A stretch of 64,000 nucleotides of DNA from Brachybacterium sp. Z12 (GCF_014400405.1 NZ_CP060496.1:1984001-2048000), one strand, 5' to 3'; shown: positions 18,030-27,688, counted from the first letter of the stretch. The notes: generated from the letters alone by a model not told the origin. Program-made: numbers and translations.

Positions 18030-19678
18030 TTCGACAGCGGGGACAGGCGGAACTTGAAGGAGGAATCGAGGGTCACTCCCTGGACCTCGGTGGTCGACAC
18101 CGCGATCTGTGCGCCCTGCAGCAGCGGCAGGGTCGAGATCTCCTCGGCGACGAGGTCCTGGATCTCGACGAACAGCGCCTCCCGCTCATCCGGATCCTGG
18201 GTGCCGCGCTGCTTCGCGATCAGCTCGTCCACCTCGGGGCTCGAGAAGTGGTTGGCCAGGAAGTTCTCGGTGACGAAGAACGGCGAGAGGTAGTTGTCCG
18301 CATCCGAGTAGTCCGGGAACCAGCCGAGCTGGTAGGCGGGGTACACGTCGTTGACGCGGTCGTCGGAGTACTGCACCCATTCGGTGGACTTCAGATCGAC
18401 CTCGAACAGCTCGTCGGCCTCCAGCTGGTTCTTCACCGCGGCGTACTCGTCGCCGGAGGAGTTGCCGTAGTGGTCGGGGTTGTACTGCAGGGACAGGCTC
18501 ACGGGGATCTCGACCCCGGCGTCCTCGAGCCGCGTGCGGGCACGGTCCGGGTCCGGGCCGCCGGAGCCGTCGCCGTACATGTCCTGGAACTGGGTGCCGG
18601 AGCCGGGCAGGCCCTCGGGGATATAGGAGTACAGCGGGGTGTAGGTGTCGTTGTAGACCGAGGTCGCGATCGCCTGGCGGTCCAGCAGGTCCGCGACCGC
18701 CTGGCGCACGGCCCGGGCCTTGTCGGCGTCCGGCTCTTCGGTGGACTCTCCGTGGGGGTTGGTGTTGAAGTTGAACACGATGTAGCGGATCTCGCCGCCG
18801 GGGCCCTCATGCACGGCGACCGCGTCGTCGCTCTCGAGGTCGGCGATGTCGGTCGCGGACAGCGAACGCCACACGCAGTCGATGTTGCCCTGCTGGATAT
18901 CGAGCTTCATGTTGTTCTGGTCGGCGTAGTAGGACATCGACACGTTCGCGGTGGCAGGCGTGCCGAAGAGCCCCTTGTAGCCGTCGGCGGCCTCGAAGGT
19001 GACCAGCTCGTTGATCTTCCAGCTGGTGATCTTGTACGGACCGGAGAACGCTGCTCCGTCGACGATCTCGGCGTCCGGGAGGATCTCATCGGCCGGGAAC
19101 ACCTCGGCATCGACGATCGGGCCCACCGGGCTGCACAGCACGTAGGGGAAGGTCTGGTCGTTGGGCTCCTTGAGGTGGAACTCGACGGTGAGATCGTCGA
19201 TGACCTCGACCGATTCGAGGTTCCCCAGCAGGCTCGAGGGTCCGTTGGGGTCCGCGATCGCCAGCTGGCGGTCGAAGGTGTGCTTGACGTCCTCGCTGGT
19301 CAGCTCGTTCCCGTTGGCGAAGGTGAGCCCTTCCTGGAGGGTGACGGTGTAGACGTTCTCGCTGGTGAACTCGGCGGACTCGGCCAGGTCGGGCTCGGGC
19401 ACGCCGTCCTCGGAGCCGATCGAGGTGTTCAGGAGGTATCCGAAGACCTGTGTCCATACGGTCGAGGAGCCGTTGTCGTAGGCGGCCGCGGGGTCGAGCG
19501 CGGTGACCTTGTCGGTGGTGCCGACCGTGAGTGCGCCTTCATCGCCGCCGCCGCCACCTCCTCCGCCGCCCCCGCCGCCGCCGTCGGTGGTCTCCGCGCA
19601 GGCGGTGAGGAGGACCGGGACCCCGGCCATCGAGAGCAGCACAGCACGGCGCTTGGGGGTGAAGGCGGCATCGAACAT
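18026..19678 (-). CDS. Peptide/solute-binding lipoprotein, family 5 (DppA/OppA type)
   Basis: The 550-aa protein captures ligand for the importer. It has an N-terminal signal (RRAVLLSMAGVPVLLTAC) with lipobox Cys27, then an uninterrupted run of 13 Gly acting as a flexible tether. The family 5 fold follows, with motifs VTLQEGLTFANGNELTSEDVKHTFDR and DKARAVRQAVADLLDRQAI. The C-terminus (LPLLQGAQIAVSTTEVQG) is complete. It is the first gene of the operon and is divergent from the SMP-30 gene. The tether is encoded by repeated GGC/GGA codons and could vary in length by slippage. Confidence 0.93.
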   Translation of the reverse strand: MFDAAFTPKRRAVLLSMAGVPVLLTACAETTDGGGGGGGGGGGGGDEGALTVGTTDKVTALDPAAAYDNGSSTVWTQVFGYLLNTSIGSEDGVPEPDLAESAEFTSENVYTVTLQEGLTFANGNELTSEDVKHTFDRQLAIADPNGPSSLLGNLESVEVIDDLTVEFHLKEPNDQTFPYVLCSPVGPIVDAEVFPADEILPDAEIVDGAAFSGPYKITSWKINELVTFEAADGYKGLFGTPATANVSMSYYADQNNMKLDIQQGNIDCVWRSLSATDIADLESDDAVAVHEGPGGEIRYIVFNFNTNPHGESTEEPDADKARAVRQAVADLLDRQAIATSVYNDTYTPLYSYIPEGLPGSGTQFQDMYGDGSGGPDPDRARTRLEDAGVEIPVSLSLQYNPDHYGNSSGDEYAAVKNQLEADELFEVDLKSTEWVQYSDDRVNDVYPAYQLGWFPDYSDADNYLSPFFVTENFLANHFSSPEVDELIAKQRGTQDPDEREALFVEIQDLVAEEISTLPLLQGAQIAVSTTEVQGVTLDSSFKFRLSPLSK

Positions 19679-19880
19679 GGGGGTCCTCCAGAGGAACGTG
19701 ACGTGCCGCGGGGTGCCACGGCAGCGTGGGAACCGGGCATCGCATGTGAGGCGACACACCGGGTGGTGTCCCGCACACTAGTCCCGGACAGCGCTCGCTG
19801 CACTTCCAGGCGGGCATGACGATGCATGGTGATGGAAATGTGATCACTGCTGAGCGTCACACCGGGCCGCGACTCTGGCT

Positions 19881-19886
19881 TAGTCT
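19881..19886 (+). promoter_or_regulatory. Candidate -10 of a leaderless SMP-30 gene transcript (TAGTCT)
   Basis: TAGTCT fits TANNNT and lies 7 bases before the ATG at 19894, with no properly spaced ribosome site. The rest of the 215-base divergent spacer (19679-19893) shows no convincing -35 or operator. Confidence 0.4.
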
Positions 19887-19893
19887 CCGAGGC

Positions 19894-20837
19894 ATGACCA
19901 TCTCTCCTCTGCTCGCTCCCGATGCCGCGCTCGAGCAGGTCGCCACTGGCGCGACCTGGGCCGAAGGCCCGGTCTGGCTGCCCCGCCGCCGTGCTGTGCG
20001 CTTCAGCGACATCCCCTCCGACCGGATCCTCGAGTTCTCGGAGGAGACCGGTGAGCTCACCGTGTTCTCCGAGGGCGTCGAGTTCACCAACGGCCGCACC
20101 CTCGATCTGGAGGGGAACGTCGTGGAGTGCTCCCACGGTCGCCGCGCGGTGCAGCGCGACACCGCTGTCGGCCCCGGGGACCAGCACCGCCCCACCACGG
20201 TGGTGGACCGCTTCGGCGAGCACCGTCTGAACTCCCCCAATGATGTGGTGGTCGCGTCCGACGGCGCGATCTGGTTCACCGACCCCTCCTACGGGATCAA
20301 GCGCCCTGAGGAGGGGCATGCTGGGCAGGAGGAATACGGCGACCGCTATGTGTTCCGGTACGACGAGAGCACCGGCACCCTCACCCCGGTCGTGATCGAC
20401 GTCGAGGCGCCCAACGGTCTCGCCTTCTCCCCCGACGAGTCGCTGCTGTACGTCGCGGACTCCTCGCTGAGCCCCGCGGACCGGCAGGCGGATACGAGCG
20501 CTCGGCCCCGCGGTCACGCGATCCACGTGTATGACGTGATCGAGGGCAGGCACGCGAAGAACGGTCGCCCGCTCACTGACGTCTCCCCGGGCTGCCCGAT
20601 GGGATCCGGGTGGACGTCGGGGGCCGGATCTGGAGCTCGAGCCTGTCAGGCGTGCAGGTCTTCGCCCCGACCGGTGAGCGGCTGCTGGACCTGCCCGTCC
20701 CCGAGAAGGTGGGCAACCTCTGCTTCGGCGGCGAGGACGGGTCCACCCTCTACATCGTCGCGACCACGAGCCTGTACCGGATCCGCACTGCCACCTGCGA
20801 TGCGAGCAGCTCGAGGCTCCGTGGTCAGAGCGGGTAG
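19894..20837 (+). CDS. SMP-30/gluconolactonase/LRE family protein (one frame break)
   Basis: This is a six-bladed propeller of the SMP-30/gluconolactonase family, about 314 aa. Characteristic pieces are ATWAEGPVWLP (metal-ligand Glu), RLNSPNDVVVASDGAIWFTDPSYG (Asn ligand), and APNGLAFSPDESLLYVADSS (Asn and Asp ligands). It should be a calcium- or zinc-dependent lactonase that opens sugar lactones. The frame breaks near 20598, where CCGGG needs one G to give SPGLPDGIRVDVGGRIW. Its last 13 bases overlap the end of the convergent DoxX gene. Confidence 0.88.
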
Positions 20838-21198
20838 GGACCGAAGCGGGACCAGGTGACCACCACCGAGCAGATGGCGAGCACGATCGAGGGCAGCGCG
20901 GCCCGGGTGCCGTCACCGCGGCGGATGTGCACGAGCGCCGCGAAGACCATGGTGATCGCCAGGCCTGCGGCGGCCATCGGGACCAGGATCGTGGCGACGC
21001 CGGTCAGCGCGGGGATGATCAGGCCGAGCGCTCCGAGGATCTCCAGGGCGCCGATCCCCGGATCACGTTCTGCGGGAAATCCTCGACATAGGGGGTCCGG
21101 TCGATCTGCTGGTCACGGGTGCTGATGAGCTTCACGGCCCCCGAACCGGCGAAGACCGCGGCGAGCGCGAAGGCCAGGATCCACAGCAGCATGTTCAT
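20825..21198 (-). CDS. DoxX-family small membrane protein (one frame break)
   Basis: This is a four-helix membrane protein of about 124 aa. It begins MNMLLWILAFALAAVFAGSGAVKL, the DoxX start with a conserved polar KL end of helix 1, and continues with IGALEILGALGLIIP and two further helices. The frame breaks near 21062, where CGGGGA needs one G to give VIRGIGALEILG. The family has been linked to redox or thiosulfate functions in some bacteria, but most members are uncharacterised. AAGGAGT precedes the ATG. Its end overlaps the SMP-30 gene end by 13 bases. Confidence 0.83.
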
Positions 21199-21279
21199 CG
21201 ATGCGACTCCTTCGACGGGGTCTACCAGTATCGCCCGTCGGCGTGCTCCCTGTCACACGATCGCGGTTCTGGTATCAGG

Positions 21280-22287
21280 TCAGTCCTTAGCGCGGACCAG
21301 GCGCTCGTGGCCGCTCTCGGAGAGCTCGGCGATCTCGGCGTTGCCCTTGAGGAAGTCGTTGAAGGACTTGAAGCCGATCGCCTTCTCGCTGAAGGAGGGG
21401 TCCATGCGGCGCATGTGGGACTTCACCGCGGAGGCGTGCAACCATTCGCTGTCCCCACGATCGCCCAGCTGGAGTGCGCGCTGGAGGAGGCGGGTCGCCG
21501 CCTCCCGGGGATCCTCGGCGGTCTCCTCATCCTCGGCGTCCTCCGCCGCCTCGGCGGCCTCCTCCGCAGCGCGGTCAGCCGCGCGCGCCTTGGCATCGGC
21601 GTCGGCGGAGCGCCGGGACCGGGTGCGCCCGCCCCCGCCGCCGCTGCTCTCGCTGTCGCCGGAGTTCTGGACGGCGCCGCTGGACGCCCGGCGGGAGCGG
21701 GTCCTCTGCGGCGCCGCGGGCTGCTCGACGCCTGGCAGGTTCTCGTAGGACTCGAACTCGTCGCAGGCCGCGGCGAGGGACTTCGCGGTGGACCCGGCCA
21801 CGCCCATCGCGATCACGTAGCGGCCCAGGCGGCGGCAGCGCTGGGCGAGGGGGACGTAGTCGGAGTCTCCGGCGACGATCACCACATGCGTGAGGTCGGG
21901 CATCAGGTAGAGGTCCTCGACGGTGTCGACCGCGAGCCGGATGTCCGCGCCGTTCTTCGCGTAGGCGGCGGCGGGGAACAGCTGCACGAGGTCCACGGCG
22001 CGGGCCACCAGCTGGCTGCGGTAGATGGCATTGACGGGCGAGGACCAATCCGCGTAGGCGCGGGTGAGCATGAGGGAGCCGAAGGAGGCGGCGTAGTCGA
22101 TGACCGCACCGACGTCGACCGTGGCCTTGGCCAGACGCTCCGCGATCTCCGGCTCGGTGGGGTCCTCCATGATGCGCAGGCGGTCGCGGCTGTAGGCCTG
22201 CCGCCCGTGCACTCGGTCGTACCAGGACATGACGATGTTGTCGAAGTCGAGGTAGACGGCGACGCGGGGATCTTGGGACTCTGCCAT
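21280..22287 (-). CDS. NYN-domain (LabA/DUF88-like) protein with C-terminal OST-HTH/LOTUS domain
   Basis: The 335-aa protein has an N-terminal NYN ribonuclease-fold domain (residues about 8-170). Acidic active-site candidates are in AVYLDFDNIVMSWYD, AVDTVEDLY and VIVAGDSDYVPLAQRCR. A long charged, low-complexity linker (about 180-255: Arg/Ser-rich then Glu/Ala-rich) leads to an OST-HTH/LOTUS-like RNA-binding domain (about 258-330: REAATRLLQRALQLGD ... SFNDFLKGNAEIAEL). Such proteins are predicted RNA nucleases or RNA-binding factors. The C-terminal domain would recruit RNA. It stands alone, and its physiological RNA target is unknown. Confidence 0.85.
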   Translation of the reverse strand: MAESQDPRVAVYLDFDNIVMSWYDRVHGRQAYSRDRLRIMEDPTEPEIAERLAKATVDVGAVIDYAASFGSLMLTRAYADWSSPVNAIYRSQLVARAVDLVQLFPAAAYAKNGADIRLAVDTVEDLYLMPDLTHVVIVAGDSDYVPLAQRCRRLGRYVIAMGVAGSTAKSLAAACDEFESYENLPGVEQPAAPQRTRSRRASSGAVQNSGDSESSGGGGGRTRSRRSADADAKARAADRAAEEAAEAAEDAEDEETAEDPREAATRLLQRALQLGDRGDSEWLHASAVKSHMRRMDPSFSEKAIGFKSFNDFLKGNAEIAELSESGHERLVRAKD

Positions 22288-22334
22288 GCCTCCAGTGTGC
22301 CTGGTCGGCGGCGGTGCTGACGACCTCTGGCCGT

Positions 22335-22685
22335 TCAGCCGGCCTGCGCCCGACCGCCGATCTGCAGCGACTGCCGCCGACGATGCACGGTGAGGTACTC
22401 CAGCCCGTCCTCGCCCGCACGGAATCCGCGCACCGTGCGGCGGGGCAGCAGCGCGAGGTCACCCGGGCGCAGCGGCTCCTCGCCCGCGTCCGTGACCAGC
22501 ACCCCGTGGCCACTCACCACATGGATCAACGTGTCGACCTCCGCCCCGGTGTGCGCCGGGATGGAGTCCCCCGCGGGCAGCCGGATCAGGTTGGAGTCGA
22601 GCTCGCGGTCAGGCTCGGCGATGGACCAGACGGCACCGCGGGCGGGCTCGTCGGGCTGCGCGGCAGTGTTGGTGAGGATCGGCAT
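22335..22685 (-). CDS. Cupin-domain protein
   Basis: The 116-aa protein is a single small cupin barrel. It shows the two cupin motifs in weakened form: IPAHTGAEVDTLIHVVSGHGVLV (usual ligands partly replaced, with one His retained) and PGDLALLPRRTVRGFRA (second His absent). Loss of most metal-binding His suggests a non-enzymatic sensor or binding role. TACGTT lies 5 bases upstream of the ATG, so the message may be nearly leaderless. It sits between the NYN gene and the lysR gene, all on the minus strand. Confidence 0.75.
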   Translation of the reverse strand: MPILTNTAAQPDEPARGAVWSIAEPDRELDSNLIRLPAGDSIPAHTGAEVDTLIHVVSGHGVLVTDAGEEPLRPGDLALLPRRTVRGFRAGEDGLEYLTVHRRRQSLQIGGRAQAG

Positions 22686-22706
22686 ACCCGAACGTACCCG
22701 CTGTTC

Positions 22707-23615
22707 TCAGCGCTCGGGGTGCACGCGTGAGGTGGCGGCTGCGACCAGGTCCGCTGCTGGTCCGCTGAGCCTGCGCGGGCCCCTCCACACCGCGGTCAGC
22801 GGTCGGCGCAGGCGCTGCCCGGCGATCGGGACCCGGTGCAGCTGGCCGGCCTCGAGCGGGGCGCGCACCGCGAGCATGCTGAGCACGGCGGGGCCCGCCC
22901 CTGAGGCGACCGCGATCCGCACCGCGGCGTTGCTGCCCAGCTCCTGGACCGGTGGGGTGCGGGAGGCCGCGGGCACCAGCTCCTCGAAGGCGTCCCGGGT
23001 GCCGGATCCACCCTCACGCACCACCAGCGGGGTCGAGGCGAGCTCGGTGAGCTCGAGCGGCTCTGTGCGCTGTGCCCAGGGGTGCTCGGGGGCGACGACC
23101 GCCACCAGCTCGTCCTCCCGCAGGGTCAGGGCATGGACCCCGCGCGGGACGTGCGGCGTCTCGACGAAGCCGACCTGGAGGTGTCCGTCGTGGATTCCGG
23201 CCAGCACCTGGGTGGAGTTCAGCACCTCGAGGTCCACCCGCACCCGGGCGCTGGTGCGTCGCATCTCCGTGAGCCAGGCGGGCATCAGATGTTCCGCGAT
23301 CGTCATGCTCACCCCGACCTTCAGCTCGCGCGCGTCCTCGTCGCGGCTGTGCTGGAGCCAGGCGGTGAACTCCTCGGCGGCCTCGAGCAGCTCGCGGGCA
23401 TGGGCGGCGTAGAGGAGCCCGGCGGAGGTGGGGCGTGAGCCGCGCGGGTCACGGTCCAGCAGTGCTGTGCCCGCCTGCGCTTCGAGCTGGGCGATCATGC
23501 GGCTGGCGTTGGGCTGGTGCATGCCGAGACGCCGTGCGCCTGCGCCGAGGCCTCCCTCGTCGACGACGGCGACGAACAGGGCGAGGGCTTGCAGGTTCGG
23601 GAGGGCAGCGGGCAT
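22707..23615 (-). CDS. LysR-family transcriptional regulator (CysB/YeiE-like context)
   Basis: The 302-aa protein has an N-terminal winged helix-turn-helix (LQALALFVAVVDEGGLGAGARRLGMHQPNASRMIAQLEAQAG, read in two parts) and a type 2 periplasmic-binding-protein effector domain (KVGVSMTIAEHLMPAWL ... PLVVREGGSGTRDAFEE). The GGSGTR motif is typical of the CbbR/YeiE group. It is divergently placed, with a 71-base gap, from the YeiH-type transporter. YeiE-type LysR proteins usually flank and control yeiH, so regulation of that transporter is likely. Confidence 0.9.
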   Translation of the reverse strand: MPAALPNLQALALFVAVVDEGGLGAGARRLGMHQPNASRMIAQLEAQAGTALLDRDPRGSRPTSAGLLYAAHARELLEAAEEFTAWLQHSRDEDARELKVGVSMTIAEHLMPAWLTEMRRTSARVRVDLEVLNSTQVLAGIHDGHLQVGFVETPHVPRGVHALTLREDELVAVVAPEHPWAQRTEPLELTELASTPLVVREGGSGTRDAFEELVPAASRTPPVQELGSNAAVRIAVASGAGPAVLSMLAVRAPLEAGQLHRVPIAGQRLRRPLTAVWRGPRRLSGPAADLVAAATSRVHPER

Positions 23616-23686
23616 ATCAGAATCATATGCCGTGCTCTCGAACTGCTGTCTAGTCGCCGGCCGCGCCGGATGGGACGGTACAGCTC

Positions 23687-24699
23687 ATGTCCGTCATCGC
23701 ACCTTCTGCTCCCCCGGCCCAGCACACCTCGCCCTGGCCGGGCATCGCGCTCGCACTGGGCGTGGCGGCGGTGTCGATGCTGGCCTCGCAGGTACTGCCG
23801 GGCATCAGCGCCCTGGTGATCGCGATCGTGGTGGGGGTGATGGTCGCGAACCTGACCGTGCTCCCGCCCGCGCTCATCGCGGGCACGCAGTTCACGGCCA
23901 AGAAGCTGCTGCGTGCGGGCATCGTGCTGCTGGGTCTGCAGGTGGCGCTCGGAGATCTGCTCGCCCTGGGGGCACCGATGCTCGCCGTGGTGGTCGTAGT
24001 GGTCACCGTCGGGATCCTCGGCACCGTCGCGATCGGTCGCCTGCTCGGCGTCGAGAAGGGGCTGACGATCCTGGTGGCCTGCGGCTTCTCGATCTGCGGG
24101 GCCGCCGCGGTGGCCGCTGCGGCTGGGGTGACCGACCCCGAGGAGGAGCACGAGGAGCGCACGGTCACCGCGATCGCGCTGGTGGTGCTGTGCGGAACGC
24201 TGATGATCGCCGCGGTCCCGGCCGTCGCCGCCCTGCTCCAGCTGAGCCCTGAAGCGGCCGGCCTCTGGGCCGGCGCGTCGATCCATGAGGTCGCGCAGGT
24301 GGTCGCCGCCGGGGTGCGCTCGGCGGGACGGCGCTGACGCTCGCGGTGATCGTCAAGCTCGCTCGAGTGCTGATGCTCGCGCCGGTGATGGCGACGCTGA
24401 GCCTGCAGCAGCGCCGCGAGGGCATGGCCGAGGGGAAGCGGCCTCCCCTGGTGCCGCTGTTCGTGCTCGGCTTCCTGGCGATGGTGGTGCTGCGCTCCGT
24501 CGCCCCGCTGCCCGCGCCGGTCCTGGAGATCGGGGCGATGCTGCAGACGGGCCTGCTCGCGGCCGCGATGTTCGCGCTCGGGACGGGTGTAAGGGTGCGC
24601 CGGCTGCTGCAGGTGGGGCCGCGGCCCTTCGCGCTCGCAGCGCTGTCGACGCTGCTGGTCGCCTCCCTCGCTCTCGGCGGAGTCCTCCTCGCCACCTGA
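23687..24699 (+). CDS. YeiH/UPF0324-family putative sulfate exporter (one frame break)
   Basis: This is a membrane protein of about 337 aa with roughly ten helices (for example [22 protein letters not shown] and [16 protein letters not shown], the SICG motif being the family signature). The frame breaks near 24312, where GGGG needs one G to give [23 protein letters not shown], matching the conserved [14 protein letters not shown] segment. Members are predicted transporters, with sulfite, sulfate or other anions suggested. The upstream divergent LysR gene fits the common yeiE-yeiH pairing. The substrate remains unproven. Confidence 0.88.
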
Positions 24700-24725
24700 C
24701 CCGGACTCTCCCGCATATGCGCCTG

Positions 24726-24731
24726 TATCAT
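24726..24731 (+). promoter_or_regulatory. Candidate -10 of a leaderless mop-mod operon transcript (TATCAT)
   Basis: TATCAT is a strong -10 match and lies exactly 7 bases before the ATG at 24739. There is no ribosome site in the gap CGCAATC. Leaderless initiation is therefore likely for the first gene of the molybdate operon. Confidence 0.6.
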
Positions 24732-24738
24732 CGCAATC

Positions 24739-25161
24739 ATGACGCAATTGCGGGTTCGGGATGCAGCGCTCTTCCTCGGCGTCAGCGAAGACACTGTCCG
24801 CCGCTGGATCGACCGGGGAGCACTCGAGGCGGGCAGCGACGGCGCGGGACGCAAGGTGCTCGAGGGCACCGAGGTCGCCCGGCTCGCCCGCGAGCTGGCG
24901 GTCACCCCGGAGGTCCCCGGGGCCACCGGTTCCTCCGCGCGCAACCGCTTCGTAGGTCTGGTGACGCATGTGGTGATGGACACCGTGATGGCGCAGGTCG
25001 AGCTGCAGTGCGGGCCCTTCCGCGTGGTGTCCCTGATGAGCAGCGAGGCCGCACGCGAACTGGGACTGGCCCCCGGCAAGGTCGCCAGCGCCGTCGTCAA
25101 GGCCACCCAGGTCGTGATCGAGGCGGAGCCCGACCCGTCCAGGGAAGGGGAGCCCGCATGA
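24739..25161 (+). CDS. Molybdate-responsive HTH-TOBE (Mop) regulator/binding protein
   Basis: The 140-aa protein combines an excisionase/MerR-like helix-turn-helix ([25 protein letters not shown], residues about 4-28, with a lysine-rich wing GRKVLEGTE) with a C-terminal Mop/TOBE domain (about 68-130: [22 protein letters not shown] ... [21 protein letters not shown]). The TOBE part binds molybdate or tungstate. By analogy with ModE it should sense molybdate and control the following modABC genes, with which it overlaps by ATGA. The compact layout differs from E. coli ModE, which has a LysR-like winged helix and two TOBE units. Confidence 0.9.
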   Translation: MTQLRVRDAALFLGVSEDTVRRWIDRGALEAGSDGAGRKVLEGTEVARLARELAVTPEVPGATGSSARNRFVGLVTHVVMDTVMAQVELQCGPFRVVSLMSSEAARELGLAPGKVASAVVKATQVVIEAEPDPSREGEPA

Positions 25162-25917
25162 AGCACCGGGCCCGGCTGGCTGCCGCGGCCGCAGGCGTCA
25201 TCGTGCTGGCCGCCGGCTGCGCGAGCACCGACAGCACCGAGGAGTCCCTCACGCTGCAGGTCTTCGCCGCCGCCTCCCTGCAGGAACCCTTCGAGGAGCT
25301 CGGCGAGCAGTTCGAGGCGCAGCATGAGGGGGTCGAGGTGCAGTTCAATCTCGCAGGCTCCTCCACCCTGGTCGAACAGATCCGGCAGGGCGCCCCGGCA
25401 GACGTCTTCGCCTCCGCGGACACCTCGACCATGGACACGCTCGTCGACGCAGGTCTCCACAGCGCCGCTCCCGTGGACTTCACCAGCAACACGCTGATGA
25501 TCGCGGTCCCGGCGGGCAACCCCGCTGAGGTCTCCGACCTCTCCTCCCTCACCGCTGACAACCTGAACCTCGTCGTCTGCGCGCCCCAGGTCCCGTGCGG
25601 CGCAGCGACCGCGACCGTCCAGGAGGCCGCGGGCCTCGAGCTCGCGCCGGTCAGCGAGGAGCAGTCCGTCACCGACGTCCTGCACAAGATCACCAGCGCC
25701 GAGGCCGATGCGGGCCTGGTCTACGTCACCGATGTCCTCCGCGCCGGGGACTCCGTGGAGGGCATCGCCTTCCCTGAGGCCGCCAGTGCGGTGAACCGCT
25801 ACCCGATCACCACGGTGAAGGACGCGGAGAACGCCGAGCTCGGCCAGGAGTTCGTGGACCTCGTCCGGGGCGAGCGGGCAGGCCGTCCTCGAGGAATACG
25901 GGTTCACCGCGCCATGA
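25158..25917 (+). CDS. modA: Molybdate-binding lipoprotein ModA (frame change near C-terminus)
   Basis: This is the ligand-binding component of the molybdate importer, about 253 aa. The signal peptide ends at lipobox AAGC (Cys21). ModA motifs include [45 protein letters not shown] and [10 protein letters not shown]. The last 15 residues ([13 protein letters not shown], the standard ModA ending) are in a different frame; the change lies in the G run at 25867-25870. With that mended, the stop is TGA 25915-25917, overlapping the modB ATG as ATGA. Without mending, modA would appear fused to modB. Confidence 0.92.
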
Positions 25918-26684
25918 GCACCCTGCCCCGCTGGATGCTGATCCCGGCCCTTTTCGGCGGGCTGTTCGTCCTCCTGCCGCTGGTGTCGATGGCCCTGCAG
26001 GTGCGGTGGGAGAACTTCGGAGAGCTGGTCAGCAGCGAGTCCTCGCTCGCCGCGCTCCGACTGAGCCTGCAGACCTCGGCGACCAGCGCGGCGCTCTGCG
26101 TGCTGTTCGGCGTGCCGATGTCGCTGCTGCTGGCCCGCTCCGAGTTCCGCGGCCTGACGCTCCTGCGCTCGCTGGTGCTCATCCCCCTGGTGCTGCCGCC
26201 GGTGGTGGGTGGCATCGCGCTGCTGCACACCTTCGGCCGACAGGGCCTGCTGGGTAGGCACTTCGAGGTGCTGGGCCTCCAGATCGCCTTCTCCACCACG
26301 GCGGTGGTGCTCGCGCAGACCTTCGTGGCTCTGCCCTTCCTGGTGCTCAGCCTCGAGGGAGCGCTGCGCACCGCCGGCACCCGCTACGAGGTGGCGGCGG
26401 CCTCTCTCGGCGCGCGACCATCCCGTGTGCTGCTGCAGGTGACGCTGCCGCTGGTGATGCCGGCGCTGCTCTCCGGCACCGTGCTCTCCTTCGCTCGGGC
26501 GCTCGGCGAGTTCGGCGCCACGATCACCTTCGCCGGCTCCCTCCAGGGCACCACCCGCACGCTCCCGCTGGAGATCTACCTGCAGCGGGAGAGCGACCCG
26601 GAAGCCGCTGTAGCCCTGTCCTTCGTGCTGATGATCGTCGCGGTCCTGGTGATCGCCATCGCCCGGCGCAGGGTGCCGGCATGA
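25914..26684 (+). CDS. modB: Molybdate ABC transporter permease ModB
   Basis: The 256-aa membrane subunit has five to six membrane segments, starting [22 protein letters not shown]. The ModB/CysTW-type EAA loop reads [29 protein letters not shown], followed by [14 protein letters not shown], a conserved ModB signature. It overlaps modA and modC by ATGA at each end, implying translational coupling. It would form the channel of the importer with ModA and ModC. Confidence 0.94.
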   Translation: MSTLPRWMLIPALFGGLFVLLPLVSMALQVRWENFGELVSSESSLAALRLSLQTSATSAALCVLFGVPMSLLLARSEFRGLTLLRSLVLIPLVLPPVVGGIALLHTFGRQGLLGRHFEVLGLQIAFSTTAVVLAQTFVALPFLVLSLEGALRTAGTRYEVAAASLGARPSRVLLQVTLPLVMPALLSGTVLSFARALGEFGATITFAGSLQGTTRTLPLEIYLQRESDPEAAVALSFVLMIVAVLVIAIARRRVPA

Positions 26685-27675
26685 GCCTCGCGGTGCGGGC
26701 CGTCGTGCCCGAGCGCCGGGTCAACCTCGAGCTCACGGTCGCCGACGGCGAGACCCTCGCCCTGATCGGCCCCAACGGGGCCGGGAAGTCGACAGTACTG
26801 TCGCTGATCTCCGGTGCGCTCCGCCCCGCGGGGTCGGAGGTCCGGGTGAGCGGCGAGGTGCTCACCGGCACCGGGCGCCGCTGGGTCCCGCCGCATCTAC
26901 GGAAGGTCACGACCCTCTCCCAGGACCCGGTGCTGTTCCCGCATCTCACGGCGCGGGCGAACATCATGTTCGGGCTGCGCGCCCAGGGCGTGCCCCGATC
27001 GCGGGCCCGTCAGGACGCCGAGCGCTGGCTCACCGAGCTGGGCATCCCCGAGCTCGCGGACCGTCGGCCCGCTTCGCTCTCCGGAGGGCAGGCGCAGCGG
27101 GTGGCGGTCGCCCGCGCCCTGGCGGCGGATCCGCGACTGCTGCTGTTGGATGAGCCGATGGCCTCGCTCGACATCGATGTCGCCCCTGCGCTGCGGGAGC
27201 AGCTGAGTCGCTTCCTGACCGGTCGCACCGCGGTCATCGTCACCCATGACGTGCTCGATGCGCTCACCCTCGCCGACCGCATCGCCGTGCTCGAGAACGG
27301 CCGCCTGATGGAGCACGGCCCGACCGACGAGGTGCTCAGCCGGCCCCGCACCGCGTTCTCCGCCCGCTTCGCCGGACTGAACCTGGTCACCGGACGATGG
27401 GACGGGGGCGCCGTCGTTCTGCCCGATGGGACGCGGCTGGCCGTCCATACGGACCTGCCTGCCGGGGCCGAGGTGAACGTCGCCTTCCGCCCCTCGCAGG
27501 TGCGCCTGGCCGATGCCGCCGGTCTCCCCCGCACCGTGCGGTCCCTCTCCCCAGCGGCGACTTGGTGCGGGTGCGCACCGAGGACATCGCCGCGGATATC
27601 CCGCCCCAGGAGGTCGCCGCGCGCCATCTCGAGCCCGGTGCACGGGTGCTTCTGGAGGTTCCCCCGAGACTGTGA
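26681..27675 (+). CDS. modC: Molybdate ABC transporter ATPase ModC (one frame break)
   Basis: This ATPase of about 331 aa has Walker [10 protein letters not shown]-loop [13 protein letters not shown], signature [16 protein letters not shown], Walker [13 protein letters not shown] and the H-loop VTHD. A C-terminal TOBE domain (from about residue 250, [14 protein letters not shown]) resembles those of ModC. The frame breaks near 27548, where CCCC needs one C to give [20 protein letters not shown]. It ends the mop-modABC operon; the next gene begins 13 bases downstream and may be read through. Confidence 0.92.
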
Positions 27676-27688
27676 CAACCTACTCGGC

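Noticed and set aside
25158-26684. Apparent ModA-ModB fusion
   Set aside because: The normal ModA ending [13 protein letters not shown] and its stop lie in the next frame; a frame change in the G run near 25868 explains the fusion.
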